Assembly (NCBI GenBank): GCA_002371495.1
Contig: DFIX01000037.1
Span: 1 to 54,863, forward strand
Length of the DNA stretch: 54,863 nt
From: Eggerthellaceae bacterium UBA3686
GTDB lineage: Bacteria > Actinomycetota > Coriobacteriia > Coriobacteriales > Eggerthellaceae
Reading direction: 5' to 3'
The notes under the pieces were generated by a model, which made no database searches, was not told the DNA's origin, and worked only from the letters and a program-made list of their open reading frames with translations. A program made the translations under genes and the position numbers. This document shows positions 17,057-25,900 of the stretch, piece after piece; within the stretch, counting starts at the first letter, position 1, and every line of letters begins with the position of its first letter.

Positions 17057-19342
17057 TTAATCGTCGAGCGAATCGACGCGCTCGATCTTGCAGATGCCGT
17101 TCTTGTACGGCGCGCCATAGCCCGTAACTCCCACGCTCTCGTGCGGAATGAGATTGTTGGCATTGGCTTTCCACACACCGTACAGATTGGGCGCCTCGCC
17201 GTCCTGCTCGGGGAACCACCATGCATGCTCGACGTGGACAAATTTGTCGTTAACTTCTTCGGTCAGGTGTGCTTTCTGGGTCATATGGCCTTGTGGGCTG
17301 GTCACGCGAACCCAATCGCCCTCGGCAATACCGTACCGCTCGGCCACAACGGGGTTAATGGTCACAAGCGGCCAAGGATGCATGGCGCGCATGCTCGGCA
17401 CCTGGCGATGCTCAGAATGGAACATCGAGATGTTGCGACCACCGGTCGTGTAGTACAACGGGTATTCCTCGGCCAATTCGGGCTTCGAGATGTGGCTGAA
17501 CTCGGGCTCCTCGTAATACGGCACGGCTCCCTCGCCGTAGCTGGCAAGCACGATGGAATTCAGCTCCACCATTCCGGTCATCGTGTCGAAACCGGGCTCG
17601 CCATCGGGTCGCAGCAAGCCCTTTTCGTACTTACGGTACTCGTAGCCGGCCATCTTAGCAGGCACGGCACGCACATCGTCCAAACCAAAATCGTAGTTCT
17701 TGCGCAGCTGCTCGTCGAAGAACTGGTCGACCGACTCGAAGCGGTCCCAAAGCTCCGGACGCAGCCTCTTTCCCATATCGATCAGGATCTCGAGATCGCT
17801 CTTGGTGTTGGGGTTGTCGAATGCCTTGTTCATCGCGCCGATGAAATGCTGGTTTCTGCCAAAATTCGGCGTTACCAGACCGTCGTGCTCAGCGAACGTG
17901 GAAAGCGGCAGCACGACATCGGCAAGAGCCATAATCGTCGGGGTCATGAAGATGTCCTGAACGACGATGAACTCGAGCGGCTTCATGGCCTCATACCAGC
18001 GTTGGGGCTGGTCGGCCATGCATGCAAGCGGGTTAGTGCCGATCATCCAACACATTTTGAGGTCGTAGTAGCAATCGTAGTCCTTGTACATTCCCTCGAG
18101 CCAGTTAAGCAGCGTATCGCCCTGAACGCCACCCATGGCAGCGCCTACATTGAACAGCGCATACTTGCCCGTCGGGTCCACAATGTGCTTGGCAGCCATC
18201 TCGGGCGAGATGGTATCGGACATCTCATAGCGCCACTTGCCGATAAAGCTTGTCGGCTTGGTTATGGCAATGCCGCCGGGAACATCCAGATAACCGCAGA
18301 TTGCCATGATGGCTAGGAAGCACTGGCCAGCCTGCGTCGACGCCTTCGACTGGTCGAGCGCCACACCCCAGATGCCGGACGATGGCGCGTTCGTCGCGAA
18401 TGCTCGGGCCGCCCCCACGAGCGTTTGAGCATCAACCCACGACACTTCTTGGACCTTTTCGGGAGTCCATTCTTTAACGGCTTCGGCAAGCTCGTCGAAA
18501 CCGAAGCACCATTTCTCGACGAAGTCGTGATCGTACAGGTCCTCGGTGATGATAACGCGAAGCAAGCCCATGCCCACCGCCGCATCAGTGCCAGGGCGCA
18601 ACTGCAGATGGAACTCCGCACGCGACGAAAGCCAAGTCAGACGCGGGTCGATAGTGATAATCTTGGACCCACGCTTCATCAGGTCGATAATCGAATGGCC
18701 GAAAAAGCCGTCAGGGCTGGAATACAGAGGATCCTTGCCCCAAATGATCAAATATTTAGGGCACTCCCAACCAGGATGGTCGTAACGGTCCTCGTAATAT
18801 TGCGCCCAATCGATTTCGGGAACGCCAGCACCCAACAGATAGTTTGCGATGGTTGCGCGAGGGCCGTAACATGCCTGACCGCTGAACGCGTACGTGGATG
18901 CCCCGTTGCAGGTGTTAAGGACGGCGGGGCCGTACACAGGAGCGTATAGTGTCGACTCACGACCAGTACCAGTAAGCGTGAAGATGCTTTCCGCACCGTA
19001 CTTATCCCAAATCTCACGAACCTTAGCTTCGATGAGGTCATAAGCCTCATCCCAGGTAACCTCGCGCCATTTGTTTTTACCGCGGTCAGCGCGGTCGCGT
19101 ACGAGCGGATGTTGCAAACGATCCTCGTGATACACAACCTCGTCGAGCGCAATGCATCTCGGGCACAGACGCCCATGCGTAATGGGATGGTCTGGATCGC
19201 CTTCCACCTTCACTAACTTGCCGTCCTGCACATGAAGAATCAACCCGCATCCCACGGGGTGATCTCCCGGAGGCGACCATGCGCACGTGCGCACCTTCAA
19301 CACGCCGTTCTCTTCGCTTGCGAAAGCCGTATCAGCAGCCAT
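17057..19342 (-). CDS. P2 molybdopterin oxidoreductase catalytic subunit
   Basis: A 761-residue DMSO-reductase-family enzyme of a different branch from the other pairs. The N-terminal motif is C20-x6-D27-x4-C32-x27-C60 (CAWSPPGDHPVGC), again with Asp at the second cluster position. Further blocks are KWREVTWDEA, IWGKDPLYSSPDGFFGHS, TIDPRLTWLSSRAEFHLQLR and the C-terminal EHAWWFPEQDG. Cys158 in SGQACYGPR lies near the expected Mo-ligand position, where the other pairs have Asp (inference). There is no Tat signal. The start at 19342 has GGAGG 10 nt upstream. It heads the unit P2-ferredoxin-unknown-MFS-Cys-rich-UroD. The LuxR-membrane regulator next to it is the obvious candidate controller. Confidence 0.9.
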   Translation of the reverse strand: MAADTAFASEENGVLKVRTCAWSPPGDHPVGCGLILHVQDGKLVKVEGDPDHPITHGRLCPRCIALDEVVYHEDRLQHPLVRDRADRGKNKWREVTWDEAYDLIEAKVREIWDKYGAESIFTLTGTGRESTLYAPVYGPAVLNTCNGASTYAFSGQACYGPRATIANYLLGAGVPEIDWAQYYEDRYDHPGWECPKYLIIWGKDPLYSSPDGFFGHSIIDLMKRGSKIITIDPRLTWLSSRAEFHLQLRPGTDAAVGMGLLRVIITEDLYDHDFVEKWCFGFDELAEAVKEWTPEKVQEVSWVDAQTLVGAARAFATNAPSSGIWGVALDQSKASTQAGQCFLAIMAICGYLDVPGGIAITKPTSFIGKWRYEMSDTISPEMAAKHIVDPTGKYALFNVGAAMGGVQGDTLLNWLEGMYKDYDCYYDLKMCWMIGTNPLACMADQPQRWYEAMKPLEFIVVQDIFMTPTIMALADVVLPLSTFAEHDGLVTPNFGRNQHFIGAMNKAFDNPNTKSDLEILIDMGKRLRPELWDRFESVDQFFDEQLRKNYDFGLDDVRAVPAKMAGYEYRKYEKGLLRPDGEPGFDTMTGMVELNSIVLASYGEGAVPYYEEPEFSHISKPELAEEYPLYYTTGGRNISMFHSEHRQVPSMRAMHPWPLVTINPVVAERYGIAEGDWVRVTSPQGHMTQKAHLTEEVNDKFVHVEHAWWFPEQDGEAPNLYGVWKANANNLIPHESVGVTGYGAPYKNGICKIERVDSLDD

Positions 19343-19475
19343 TTGCAAACACCCTCCTCGTCTCGGTTCCATCGCTTCTCACGCGATTCGATGAGGTAAG
19401 GCTACCTGCGCCGCATCTGGTCGGGCAGACCTCATGCAGGGCGTTTCGAGTGGGGTTTTGGCGGGGGCATATCGT

Positions 19476-19511
19476 AAAAAGGCACCCCCACTTTTGGTGG
19501 GGGTGCCTTTC
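19476..19511 (-). terminator. Rho-independent terminator of the LuxR gene
   Basis: Perfect 11-bp stem GGCACCCCCAC (19481-19491) with its complement (19497-19507), followed on the minus strand by TTTTTACG. A shorter run of T on the plus side makes it possibly bidirectional. It isolates luxR from the P2 unit. Confidence 0.92.
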
Positions 19512-19535
19512 TGATCAGCTCAAATACAGAAAACC

Positions 19536-21104
19536 CTAGCTTTCATGTAGCGTTTGAGCAGCCAACTTGACCTCCGTCATATCGATGAGTTCCTGACGCG
19601 AATGAACGTCGAGCTTCGCGTAAACGTTCTTCGTATACCCTTTTACCGTGTTTGGCGCTATCACAAGCTCGTCGGCGATGTAGCTGATCGATCTTCCGCG
19701 CGATAGCAATATGTAGACCTCGGTTTCGCGCGCCGTAAGTTTAGCGGCGGCGGCGATATCCTGACAAGCATAGAGCCACGGATTCACGGCCTCCTCAACC
19801 GATTGCGCTTTGAGAATCTCCTTTTCCTCGTCCACAACGCCGGTTTCGATAGCCATCGTCTTTGCGAGGGCTTCGCTTACGGTTTGCTCGTTTAGTACGA
19901 GCGCCATGGCTCCGAGCAGAGCAAACGCCATTACGAGGAAGAATACAGTGTAGACCGAAGCTGGATCATCGAACATAGTATGGGCATAGGTGGCCACCGC
20001 CCACCCGAGCGTCGTAGCCAATGCCGAAGCTCCTCGGCCGAACCCGAAAACGCGTACCGCACCCAGATTGGTCCTACCCGCCAACTCGATCAGAAGACAC
20101 CACACCACCAGGATGAAGATGTTGTACAAAACGTTTATGAGCATGCCCTGCTCAGGAAGAAACTCGCCGAATATCGGGCAAAGAAGCATCCCTGCCGCGG
20201 TGGCGAAGCAAACAGGAATGTAAACCTTGCTCATATCGAAGTTCCTAAACGCAAGCACAATGGCCGCCAACGCCATAAATGCAGCGATTGCAAGGAAACT
20301 AAATAGCACCTCCCAGGTCGATTGCTTGACGTCATAGGCTAGATTGGGCACGGCAGACAGCGCTGCAACCCCACGTGACACACCGGCAGCCAGGGCAAAC
20401 ACAAACACCACACACATCAGGCGAGGGAAATAGCCCTTTGGCAACGACCTTATGTCAATGAGGTCAGCTGGCTCTGGCCCGTGCTCGTCGCCAGATTTCG
20501 AGCAAAACGACACCACCGACGCAAGGAACGGCAGAGCAGAAATCATCCAGAGTGACGCAACCGGCGGTAACGCTTGGCAGGTGAAAAACAAGAGGTTGCA
20601 AAGTAGGGTTGATGATCCCACCATCATAACGGCCCGTACGCCGTTCAAAAGACTGGTGATAAAGCCTACACGCAAGCAAACGAACGCAGTACCGACGCCG
20701 GTACCTATACCGCATACGACGAATAACGCAGCACCCACTTTCGTGCCTAGGCCTCCCATGAGCACAAACGTGCTTACGGACGCCACGAACCCCATCGCAG
20801 GAACCAAAGGGCCCCGTTCTATCGCAGGTTGGAGCCTCTTGTAAAAAACACCTGAAAGGACTAGGGACGCAGTCAGGGCGAAGCCTGACGACAGATAAAG
20901 CGTTGCCTGCAGATGCCCAGCGGTTTTACTGTCGAGTAGCGAAACCGCCTCGCTACTCGACACGGCGAGCAAAATCCATGCGCTGTAGAATGCAAAGCTC
21001 AGAAAACGCAGAGACGGCCATCTCTCGCCGATGCTCTGCACGATGCGTCGCAAGGGGCCCTCTTTGCCTGCTTTGCCGACCGTCATCTGATCCGCAGCAT
21101 CCAA
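19536..21104 (-). CDS. LuxR-family regulator with 12-helix membrane domain
   Basis: A 522-residue protein with about twelve membrane helices (residues 30-415, MFS-like) followed by a NarL/LuxR helix-turn-helix at about 456-512 (LTARETEVYILLSRGRSISY, then APNTVKGYTKNVYAKLDVHS). This architecture is common in Eggerthellaceae next to molybdenum-enzyme loci, where the membrane part is thought to sense the substrate (family knowledge). A TTG start at 21104 is favoured by the GGGGGG ribosome site; an ATG six codons later is the alternative. It lies immediately upstream of, and in line with, the P2 unit, with its own promoter and terminator. Confidence 0.88.
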   Translation of the reverse strand: MDAADQMTVGKAGKEGPLRRIVQSIGERWPSLRFLSFAFYSAWILLAVSSSEAVSLLDSKTAGHLQATLYLSSGFALTASLVLSGVFYKRLQPAIERGPLVPAMGFVASVSTFVLMGGLGTKVGAALFVVCGIGTGVGTAFVCLRVGFITSLLNGVRAVMMVGSSTLLCNLLFFTCQALPPVASLWMISALPFLASVVSFCSKSGDEHGPEPADLIDIRSLPKGYFPRLMCVVFVFALAAGVSRGVAALSAVPNLAYDVKQSTWEVLFSFLAIAAFMALAAIVLAFRNFDMSKVYIPVCFATAAGMLLCPIFGEFLPEQGMLINVLYNIFILVVWCLLIELAGRTNLGAVRVFGFGRGASALATTLGWAVATYAHTMFDDPASVYTVFFLVMAFALLGAMALVLNEQTVSEALAKTMAIETGVVDEEKEILKAQSVEEAVNPWLYACQDIAAAAKLTARETEVYILLSRGRSISYIADELVIAPNTVKGYTKNVYAKLDVHSRQELIDMTEVKLAAQTLHES

Positions 21105-21167
21105 AGCAGCACCCCCCGTTCAACCTCACGGCGCCAAACAAACCGACTCACATGGCACCAGATGCTA

Positions 21168-21196
21168 TCTATAGGGGTTTTGCAACCTCATTGCAA
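21168..21196 (-). promoter_or_regulatory. Promoter of the LuxR gene with doubled TTGCAA
   Basis: On the minus strand TTGCAA (21196-21191), a 17-nt spacer, then TATAGA (21173-21168). TTGCAA occurs again within the spacer, five bases downstream, making a TTGCAA-N5-TTGCAA dyad that could be an operator overlapping the -35 box. Just upstream is a CCCCCC/GGGGGG hairpin at 21197-21213. Confidence 0.6.
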
Positions 21197-21523
21197 CCCC
21201 CCGTTTCGGGGGGTATGCAGATAGCCAGCGCATTTCATCTGCGTTTTCCAGGAGCAGCAAACCATCGTGCACGACGGCAAGCCTGATTATTCCTTCAGGC
21301 TATCAACCTACAGGAGAGGTTTTCTTGCAGTAGCCTAAAATGAGCAAGCGCAAGATGCGCTTTTCGAACGTGCGCAAGGCGTGCTTCGCCCGCCCCTGCC
21401 AATTACCGGACGGGACGCCATCTCCAAGAGGATGGAAGAGCTGAGCCAGCAGGGATTTGGCCACCAGCTTGTACGAGGGTTTGCGGCGCCTGCGGTTACG
21501 CAAGATGCACACCGAGCGCCCAC
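21197..21523. other. Intergenic region with a possible gene remnant
   Basis: Holds the C6/G6 hairpin (21197-21213) and then little else. On the plus strand a 62-codon frame from 21339 to the TAA at 21527 has good codon texture (for example LPITGRDAISKRMEEL) but no usable start; it may be the remnant of a lost gene. It is not identified. Confidence 0.3.
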
Positions 21524-22147
21524 CTAAGCCAGTACGACATCAAAACCCACGAGCGGCCCCAAACGATATGCAAGCAAAAGCGCCCCGACGGCAATCCCCA
21601 AAACCATGACGGTCACGTTCACGACTCCTTTGGCATTGCACAAACCTAAGCTGACCTTGGAATTCATCGGCCAAAACAGCCGTATGCCTTGTCTGTTCGT
21701 AACGTCTAGAATCAAATGCGATGCATACCCTGCAGCAAAAAAAGGCAACAGAGGCTCGCAAACCAACCAGACAGCGCCGCAAAACGCAGCCATCGCAACG
21801 ATGGAATGCGTGAAAGACCGGTGACTCGTATGTGCGCCCATGCCCACGAGCATCACGAGGAGCCCAACTCCCATTACCAGCCGCATGCCAAGATGCCCGA
21901 GCACATAATCGCACAGCCCCGCACTTGCGTAACGATCGATCGCAAGGCACGCGAGCGTTAGACCGACAACAATAAGTCTGCCGATAAGCGCGTCTTTATG
22001 CGCCCGACTCGGCGTGATGTCGCAGTCGGCTAGGATGCCGCCCGCGCATCCGCCCACGATAGCTGCAATGCACGATTCGGCAGACCCCGTCTGCGCAATC
22101 GCCAGCCCCGCTGCCACGCCAACCGCTATGTGCGTCTTACTCATCAT
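21524..22147 (-). CDS. YdjM-type membrane-bound metal-dependent hydrolase
   Basis: A 207-residue integral membrane protein of the YdjM (DUF457) family, whose members are putative metal-dependent hydrolases. The family motifs are MMSKTHIAVG at the start, GGILADCDITPSR (Asp-rich), TSHRSFTHS (His motif) and SHLILDVTNRQGIRLFWP. About five hydrophobic helices are seen. The start is one of two adjacent ATG codons; the ribosome site is weak. Its physiological role is unclear and it has no evident partner here. Confidence 0.85.
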   Translation of the reverse strand: MMSKTHIAVGVAAGLAIAQTGSAESCIAAIVGGCAGGILADCDITPSRAHKDALIGRLIVVGLTLACLAIDRYASAGLCDYVLGHLGMRLVMGVGLLVMLVGMGAHTSHRSFTHSIVAMAAFCGAVWLVCEPLLPFFAAGYASHLILDVTNRQGIRLFWPMNSKVSLGLCNAKGVVNVTVMVLGIAVGALLLAYRLGPLVGFDVVLA

Positions 22148-22220
22148 GGCTCAGCATTATCGCACGAGCGAAGACGGCGAAAAACAGGGGAAACCGAAGC
22201 GCTCCCGCATATCGATCGGC

Positions 22221-22381
22221 CTATGCGTAGAACTCCTGCCAGTCATCGAGCCGCAGCAACCCCATCTTGCCTCCGAAGACGCATCCGCAATCGATGTCGT
22301 GCTTGCGGTCCCAGTGCATCATGCGCGCATCGGCGCCGGCAGCAAGGCCCTATCGATGGGAAAGTTCCCTCGCAGGAACAT
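22221..22381 (-). pseudogene. C-terminal remnant of a calcineurin-like phosphoesterase
   Basis: The minus strand encodes HDIDCGCVFGGKMGLLRLDD followed by WQEFYA and a stop at 22221-22223, the usual end of the serine/threonine-phosphatase-like metallophosphoesterase family (normally about IDCGCVFGGRL, LRLDD, EFYV). The preceding segment FLRGNFPIDRA (like the family's GH-P motif) is in a different frame, so at least one frameshift exists as well as the loss of the N-terminal ~75 percent. It lies just downstream of the PAS gene. Confidence 0.72.
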
Positions 22382-22400
22382 GCATAGGCTCGCAACGGAC

Positions 22401-22426
22401 GGGGGGCGCCCGTCTGAGCGCCCCCG
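22401..22426 (-). terminator. GC-rich hairpin after the PAS gene
   Basis: GGGGGCGC (22402-22409) pairs with GCGCCCCC (22418-22425). No T-run follows, so it is a weak terminator or an mRNA 3' structure. Confidence 0.4.
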
Positions 22427-22455
22427 CATTAACCCGTCTTGAGCATGCTTTCCCT

Positions 22456-22842
22456 TTACGCCTGCTCGCTTCCGGCTTGCTCCTTCATGGCCGCCATCTT
22501 GGCGAACGTCTCCATGATGCCGTTGCTGAAATGGATGAGGTAATCGGGCTCGCCCGCAACCGGCACCCAATACGTATGCCACGTAACGCCGAAATGCTCG
22601 ACGTCTTTCGTCTGCGCCTCGCCGGTGCGGATGCACTTGGCGTGCTTGCATCCTACGTGCAGCTCGGCGGGCTGCAGGTCCCGGCAGCGCGTGCCGATCA
22701 TCTCGGGGCCGCTCGTGGCCAAATAGGCTTCGTTGCCCGCGACAATGGTCTCGTTCTTGTCGATTAATCGCACTGGCTCGGGATACTTTCCCCACATCAG
22801 GTTGAACGCCTCGATCAATTGCTCTTCGGTATGCGAACCCAT
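22456..22842 (-). CDS. Single PAS-domain protein
   Basis: A 128-residue soluble protein consisting of one PAS-like fold (VRLIDKNETIVAGNEAYLA, then MIGTRCRDLQPAEL). Four Cys/His-rich positions (CRDLQ, VGCKHAKCIRTG, VEHFGVTWHTYW) could hold a cofactor such as heme or a metal. No output domain is attached. It follows the P3 ferredoxin gene in the same orientation, with a REP element between. The start has AGGGGGAG. It may sense substrate or redox for the P3 locus, or be a left-over of it. Confidence 0.6.
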   Translation of the reverse strand: MGSHTEEQLIEAFNLMWGKYPEPVRLIDKNETIVAGNEAYLATSGPEMIGTRCRDLQPAELHVGCKHAKCIRTGEAQTKDVEHFGVTWHTYWVPVAGEPDYLIHFSNGIMETFAKMAAMKEQAGSEQA

Positions 22843-22858
22843 GACTCCCCCTTCGTGC

Positions 22859-22946
22859 TGCGTGAACAGGGGACGGCGGAATGTTCACGCGAACAACGTC
22901 GAACTTGCCCTAAGACCTGGCGCGCGAAACATTCCCCTGTTCACGC
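22859..22946. repeat. REP/BIME element, GTGAACAGGGGACGG type
   Basis: GCGTGAACAGGGGA at 22859-22872 is the exact inverse of TCCCCTGTTCACGC at 22933-22946; the left half also ends in AATGTTCACGCG, making an inner hairpin. This is the GTGAnCAGGGGACGG class of REP hairpin. It lies between the P3 ferredoxin and PAS genes. Confidence 0.75.
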
Positions 22947-22958
22947 GCCTGCCTCCGC

Positions 22959-23372
22959 TTACACGAAGTACTCGTCAAAGTCCTCGTCTGCCATGCAGTC
23001 CTTGACGCGCATGACGAAGTTCTTGTTGCTCATCGCCTCGTTGGGGATGGCGGGGCAGCCATCGGCCAAGGGCTCGCCTTCATGCTTTGCCCTCAGCTCG
23101 TCGATGTCGCCGAATTCCAACGCACGCATGGGGCAGCTAACCACGCACGCGGGCTCTTCGCCCAGCTCGCGCAAGTCGGTGCACAAATCGCACCCCTGCA
23201 GGGGCAGCGAAATGTTGTAGATGCGCGGCGTCCACCCACTGCCCGTGCAGAACGAGCGCACAGCGCGGTAGTTGGTGCCTACGGGTAGATCGTGCACGTC
23301 CTTGCAGGCCACTTGGCAGGTATGGCAGGCGATGCAGCTCTCGGCATCGAAGTAGAATCCCAGCTTTGCCAT
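22959..23372 (-). CDS. P3 ferredoxin subunit, shortened DmsB type
   Basis: A 137-residue protein aligned with the two ends of DmsB: CIACHTCQVACKDVHDLP at the start and CDLC, ACVVSCPMRALEFGDIDELR at the end. The two middle ferredoxin motifs of DmsB are missing, leaving eight ligand cysteines (two clusters). The start is strong (GGAGGGGGG). It follows the P3 catalytic fragment by 13 bp, so the original operon order is kept even though its partner is truncated. Confidence 0.85.
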   Translation of the reverse strand: MAKLGFYFDAESCIACHTCQVACKDVHDLPVGTNYRAVRSFCTGSGWTPRIYNISLPLQGCDLCTDLRELGEEPACVVSCPMRALEFGDIDELRAKHEGEPLADGCPAIPNEAMSNKNFVMRVKDCMADEDFDEYFV

Positions 23373-23385
23373 GAGTTCCCCCCTC

Positions 23386-24693
23386 CTATTCTTCCACCAG
23401 CGGGATGATCTGAGGCATCTCGCAGTCAGGTACGAGCTTGAGCGGCCCTTCGTATTTCTCGTATTGGACGAGGTTCGAGTTCCAACCGTTGAGGAACGGG
23501 GTCGTCGAACGGTTCGAGGGTGTCAGCACGTTGTCGGCGCCGGAAATGTCGATGCCCGTCTCGGGGTCGATGCGCGCACCGGCTCCATGTGGAATGACGA
23601 TGACGCCGGGCATGACCGTGCGGGTGGCGCTCGCCGGGCGCAGGAACGCGCCGCGCTCGTTGAACACCTTCACGGTGTCGCCGGTCTTAATGCCGCGGGC
23701 TTCGGCGTCGTCCTTGTTCAGCCAAACCGGGTTGCGCAGCGCTTCGCGCAGCCACGGCAGGTTATCGCAGTCGGTGTGGGCGCGGCGCAGGTAGTGTGCA
23801 TGGGTCAGCTGAATAGGATAGTCGCCCTTGACCTTGTTGTCCCAGTCGTCGAAAGAGTCCTTGTAGCTGAACGGCGCATCGAGCCACTTGGGCAGCGGGC
23901 TTACTTTGACATAGTCGGCAACGCCCTCGCCGCCGTCGGCATAGCCGTTCACCATGTCGTACCAATCGCTCTTGGCCTGGCAGTAGATCTCGAGCTTGCC
24001 GGATACGGTGGTTTCGAGCGGATTCGCTTCGGGATCTTCGCGGAACGCCTGGAACGCGATGGTCGTGAATTTGTCGCCCTCTTCGCGCGGAACGCGATAC
24101 ACGCCTTCTTCGAGGTACTGCTCGAACGGCATGATGCCGGGTTGCAGCTTGCCCGTGACGCCCCATTTATCAAGGTCGTCCTGCGTGATCTCGGCAACGG
24201 GCATAGGCGACCCATCGTCGTTGTATCCCAAGACGGCCGTCTGCGCCAGCTGGTTGAACCACTGCTGCGTATCGGTTATCGGATTGAGCGCCTCGTAATC
24301 GATGCCAAGGCGCTTTGCCAGTTCGGCAGCAATCTCGCGGTCGGGACGGCTCTCGCCCTGGCGCGGGATGGGCGCGATAGAGGCGTACCCGTTCTCCTTG
24401 TCCTTCATCGAGCTGTACAGATGGCCCTGCAGGTTCTCCCAGCGCGTGGTAACCGGCACCACGACGTCTGCGTACTGCGCGTCGAGCTTCATGTAATAGG
24501 CCGCTGCGAACACGAAGTCGACCTTGCGGAATGCCTCGATGCCCTTGTTGGTATTGGCCTGCGAGGTCAGGAAGTTGTTGGTTTCGGAAACGAGCACGCG
24601 GATATCGCAAGTCTCGCGCTTCACGTTACGTGGGGAAGCGGGGTTGTCGCCCATCATGGCTGTCATGCACCTATTTGAGATGTGAATGCACAA
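23386..24693 (-). pseudogene. 5'-truncated P3 molybdopterin oxidoreductase (DmsA-like)
   Basis: Only the second half of a DmsA-type catalytic subunit remains (about 425 residues). The frame holds YADVVVPVTTRWE, the middle domain and the C-terminal pterin-binding domain (WLNKDDAEARGIKTGDTVKV, VIPHGAGARIDPETG). The cluster motif, Mo-ligand domain and first pterin domain, normally about 350 residues, are absent. Recognisable protein begins at about 24666; sequence beyond 24693 leads straight to the radical SAM gene. No Tat signal or start region survives. It cannot bind the bis-pterin cofactor as it stands, so it is called a pseudogene. Confidence 0.85.
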
Positions 24694-24796
24694 CCATTTG
24701 TTTACTATGAACGGCTACGGCTGCAGAGCCAACATCGCTGACCAACGACCTCAACGGAACCCGTCGGGTGGCCGGAAGCCACGAGCAGCCTTACCC

Positions 24797-25696
24797 TTAT
24801 CGGACCCACTTGCCGCCGATTACAGCTGGCATGAACCGCGAGCGCGATGTCTTGGAAAGGCGGTCGCCCGCAAGCAGCCCGTCGAGACCAGCAAGGATTT
24901 CGTCCCTACCCTCGGGTACGCGCATCCTGAATTGGAACAGGTTGGACTCCTGACCGCAATCGAATATCGTCGGACATGTTATGCCGGCCAGAAACTCCCT
25001 GATCTCTTGCACCGTTTCGTAATCGCTCGACAGCTCGTATTCGCCGGATTCCACCATTTGCCCGAGCGGAGTATTGGGACCGACTGAGAGCGTCGTTAGG
25101 AATATGCGCTTTGGTTGCGCTTGCGAGTAGATCTCTGCGGATACGCGCGCGTTTTCGAGGCACCTGCCCGCCCTGGCTGAGCCCGCGATGTACCAGAGCG
25201 TGTAGGTAATGCCCGCACGAGTCAGACGAGCGCATTGCTCGGTGATGTCGGCGGCACGATGAACCTTCCCCAAAGCTTCCAGCGTCTCATCGAGCCCGCT
25301 CTCGGCTCCTATGGAAAGATCGCTCGCGCCAAGGGCAGCCAGCTTGGCGAGCTGCTCGTCGCTGAGGCGTCTGACGTCATCGACGCGGGTGAATCCTCCG
25401 AAAGTCTGGATCCACGGAAGCTTTTCGCGTATGAGCTCCAGTATGCTTATGAGCCTGTCTGCCGGGATGCCGAAGGCGTTGCCCGACTGCAGGAAAGCCC
25501 GCCTCGGCTTCTGCGGCCAAGTCGCGACCTCGTCGAGCTCCGCTTCGATTTCCTCTATCGGGCGCAGCGAGAACGACTTCGTGTAAAACGAACAGAAATT
25601 GCAGGGCACTGCCTGGGAGCACCCGGTGCTTATTTCGAAGATCACCGAACTCGCTTCGTAAGGCGGCCTTGGCTCGAGCTCTGAATAGCGAAGCAT
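24797..25696 (-). CDS. Radical SAM protein with CX5CX2C motif
   Basis: A 299-residue radical SAM enzyme of unknown reaction. The cluster motif is C26-x5-C32-x2-C35 (CSQAVPCNFC); the usual spacing is CX3CX2C. The rest fits an Elp3/B12-like TIM barrel: LQSGNAFGIPADRL, LSIGAESGLDETLEALGK and LTTLSVGPNTPLGQM. No extra C-terminal cluster cysteines are evident. The start at 25696 is supported by GAGG 8 nt upstream. Two 13-bp direct repeats lie in its promoter. It is downstream of nothing else and upstream of the truncated P3 gene, so it is probably monocistronic. Confidence 0.85.
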   Translation of the reverse strand: MLRYSELEPRPPYEASSVIFEISTGCSQAVPCNFCSFYTKSFSLRPIEEIEAELDEVATWPQKPRRAFLQSGNAFGIPADRLISILELIREKLPWIQTFGGFTRVDDVRRLSDEQLAKLAALGASDLSIGAESGLDETLEALGKVHRAADITEQCARLTRAGITYTLWYIAGSARAGRCLENARVSAEIYSQAQPKRIFLTTLSVGPNTPLGQMVESGEYELSSDYETVQEIREFLAGITCPTIFDCGQESNLFQFRMRVPEGRDEILAGLDGLLAGDRLSKTSRSRFMPAVIGGKWVR

Positions 25697-25742
25697 GCTG
25701 TGCGCCTCTTTCCTCTTGGCAAAACAACGGGACGTTAGCCAA

Positions 25743-25804
25743 ATAATAGGCGCACGCCATGCGTTAGCATCGCGTCTGTAGCAAGAAGAGAGCGTCTGTT
25801 GCAA
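25743..25804 (-). promoter_or_regulatory. Radical SAM gene promoter with tandem 13-bp repeats
   Basis: On the minus strand TTGCAACAGACGC (25804-25792) and TTGCTACAGACGC (25784-25772) repeat with a 20-bp period, two DNA turns. A -10-like TATTAT follows at 25748-25743. The position just upstream of the -35 region suits an activator that binds as a tandem dimer. Confidence 0.55.
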
Positions 25805-25900
25805 AATGAGATTTGCCAAAGAACCGACGGGGTGGAATAGCGATGCTAGTTCCCCTGCTTCAATCCGATAACGCACAGCCGCAACATACCGCGCCGAATA

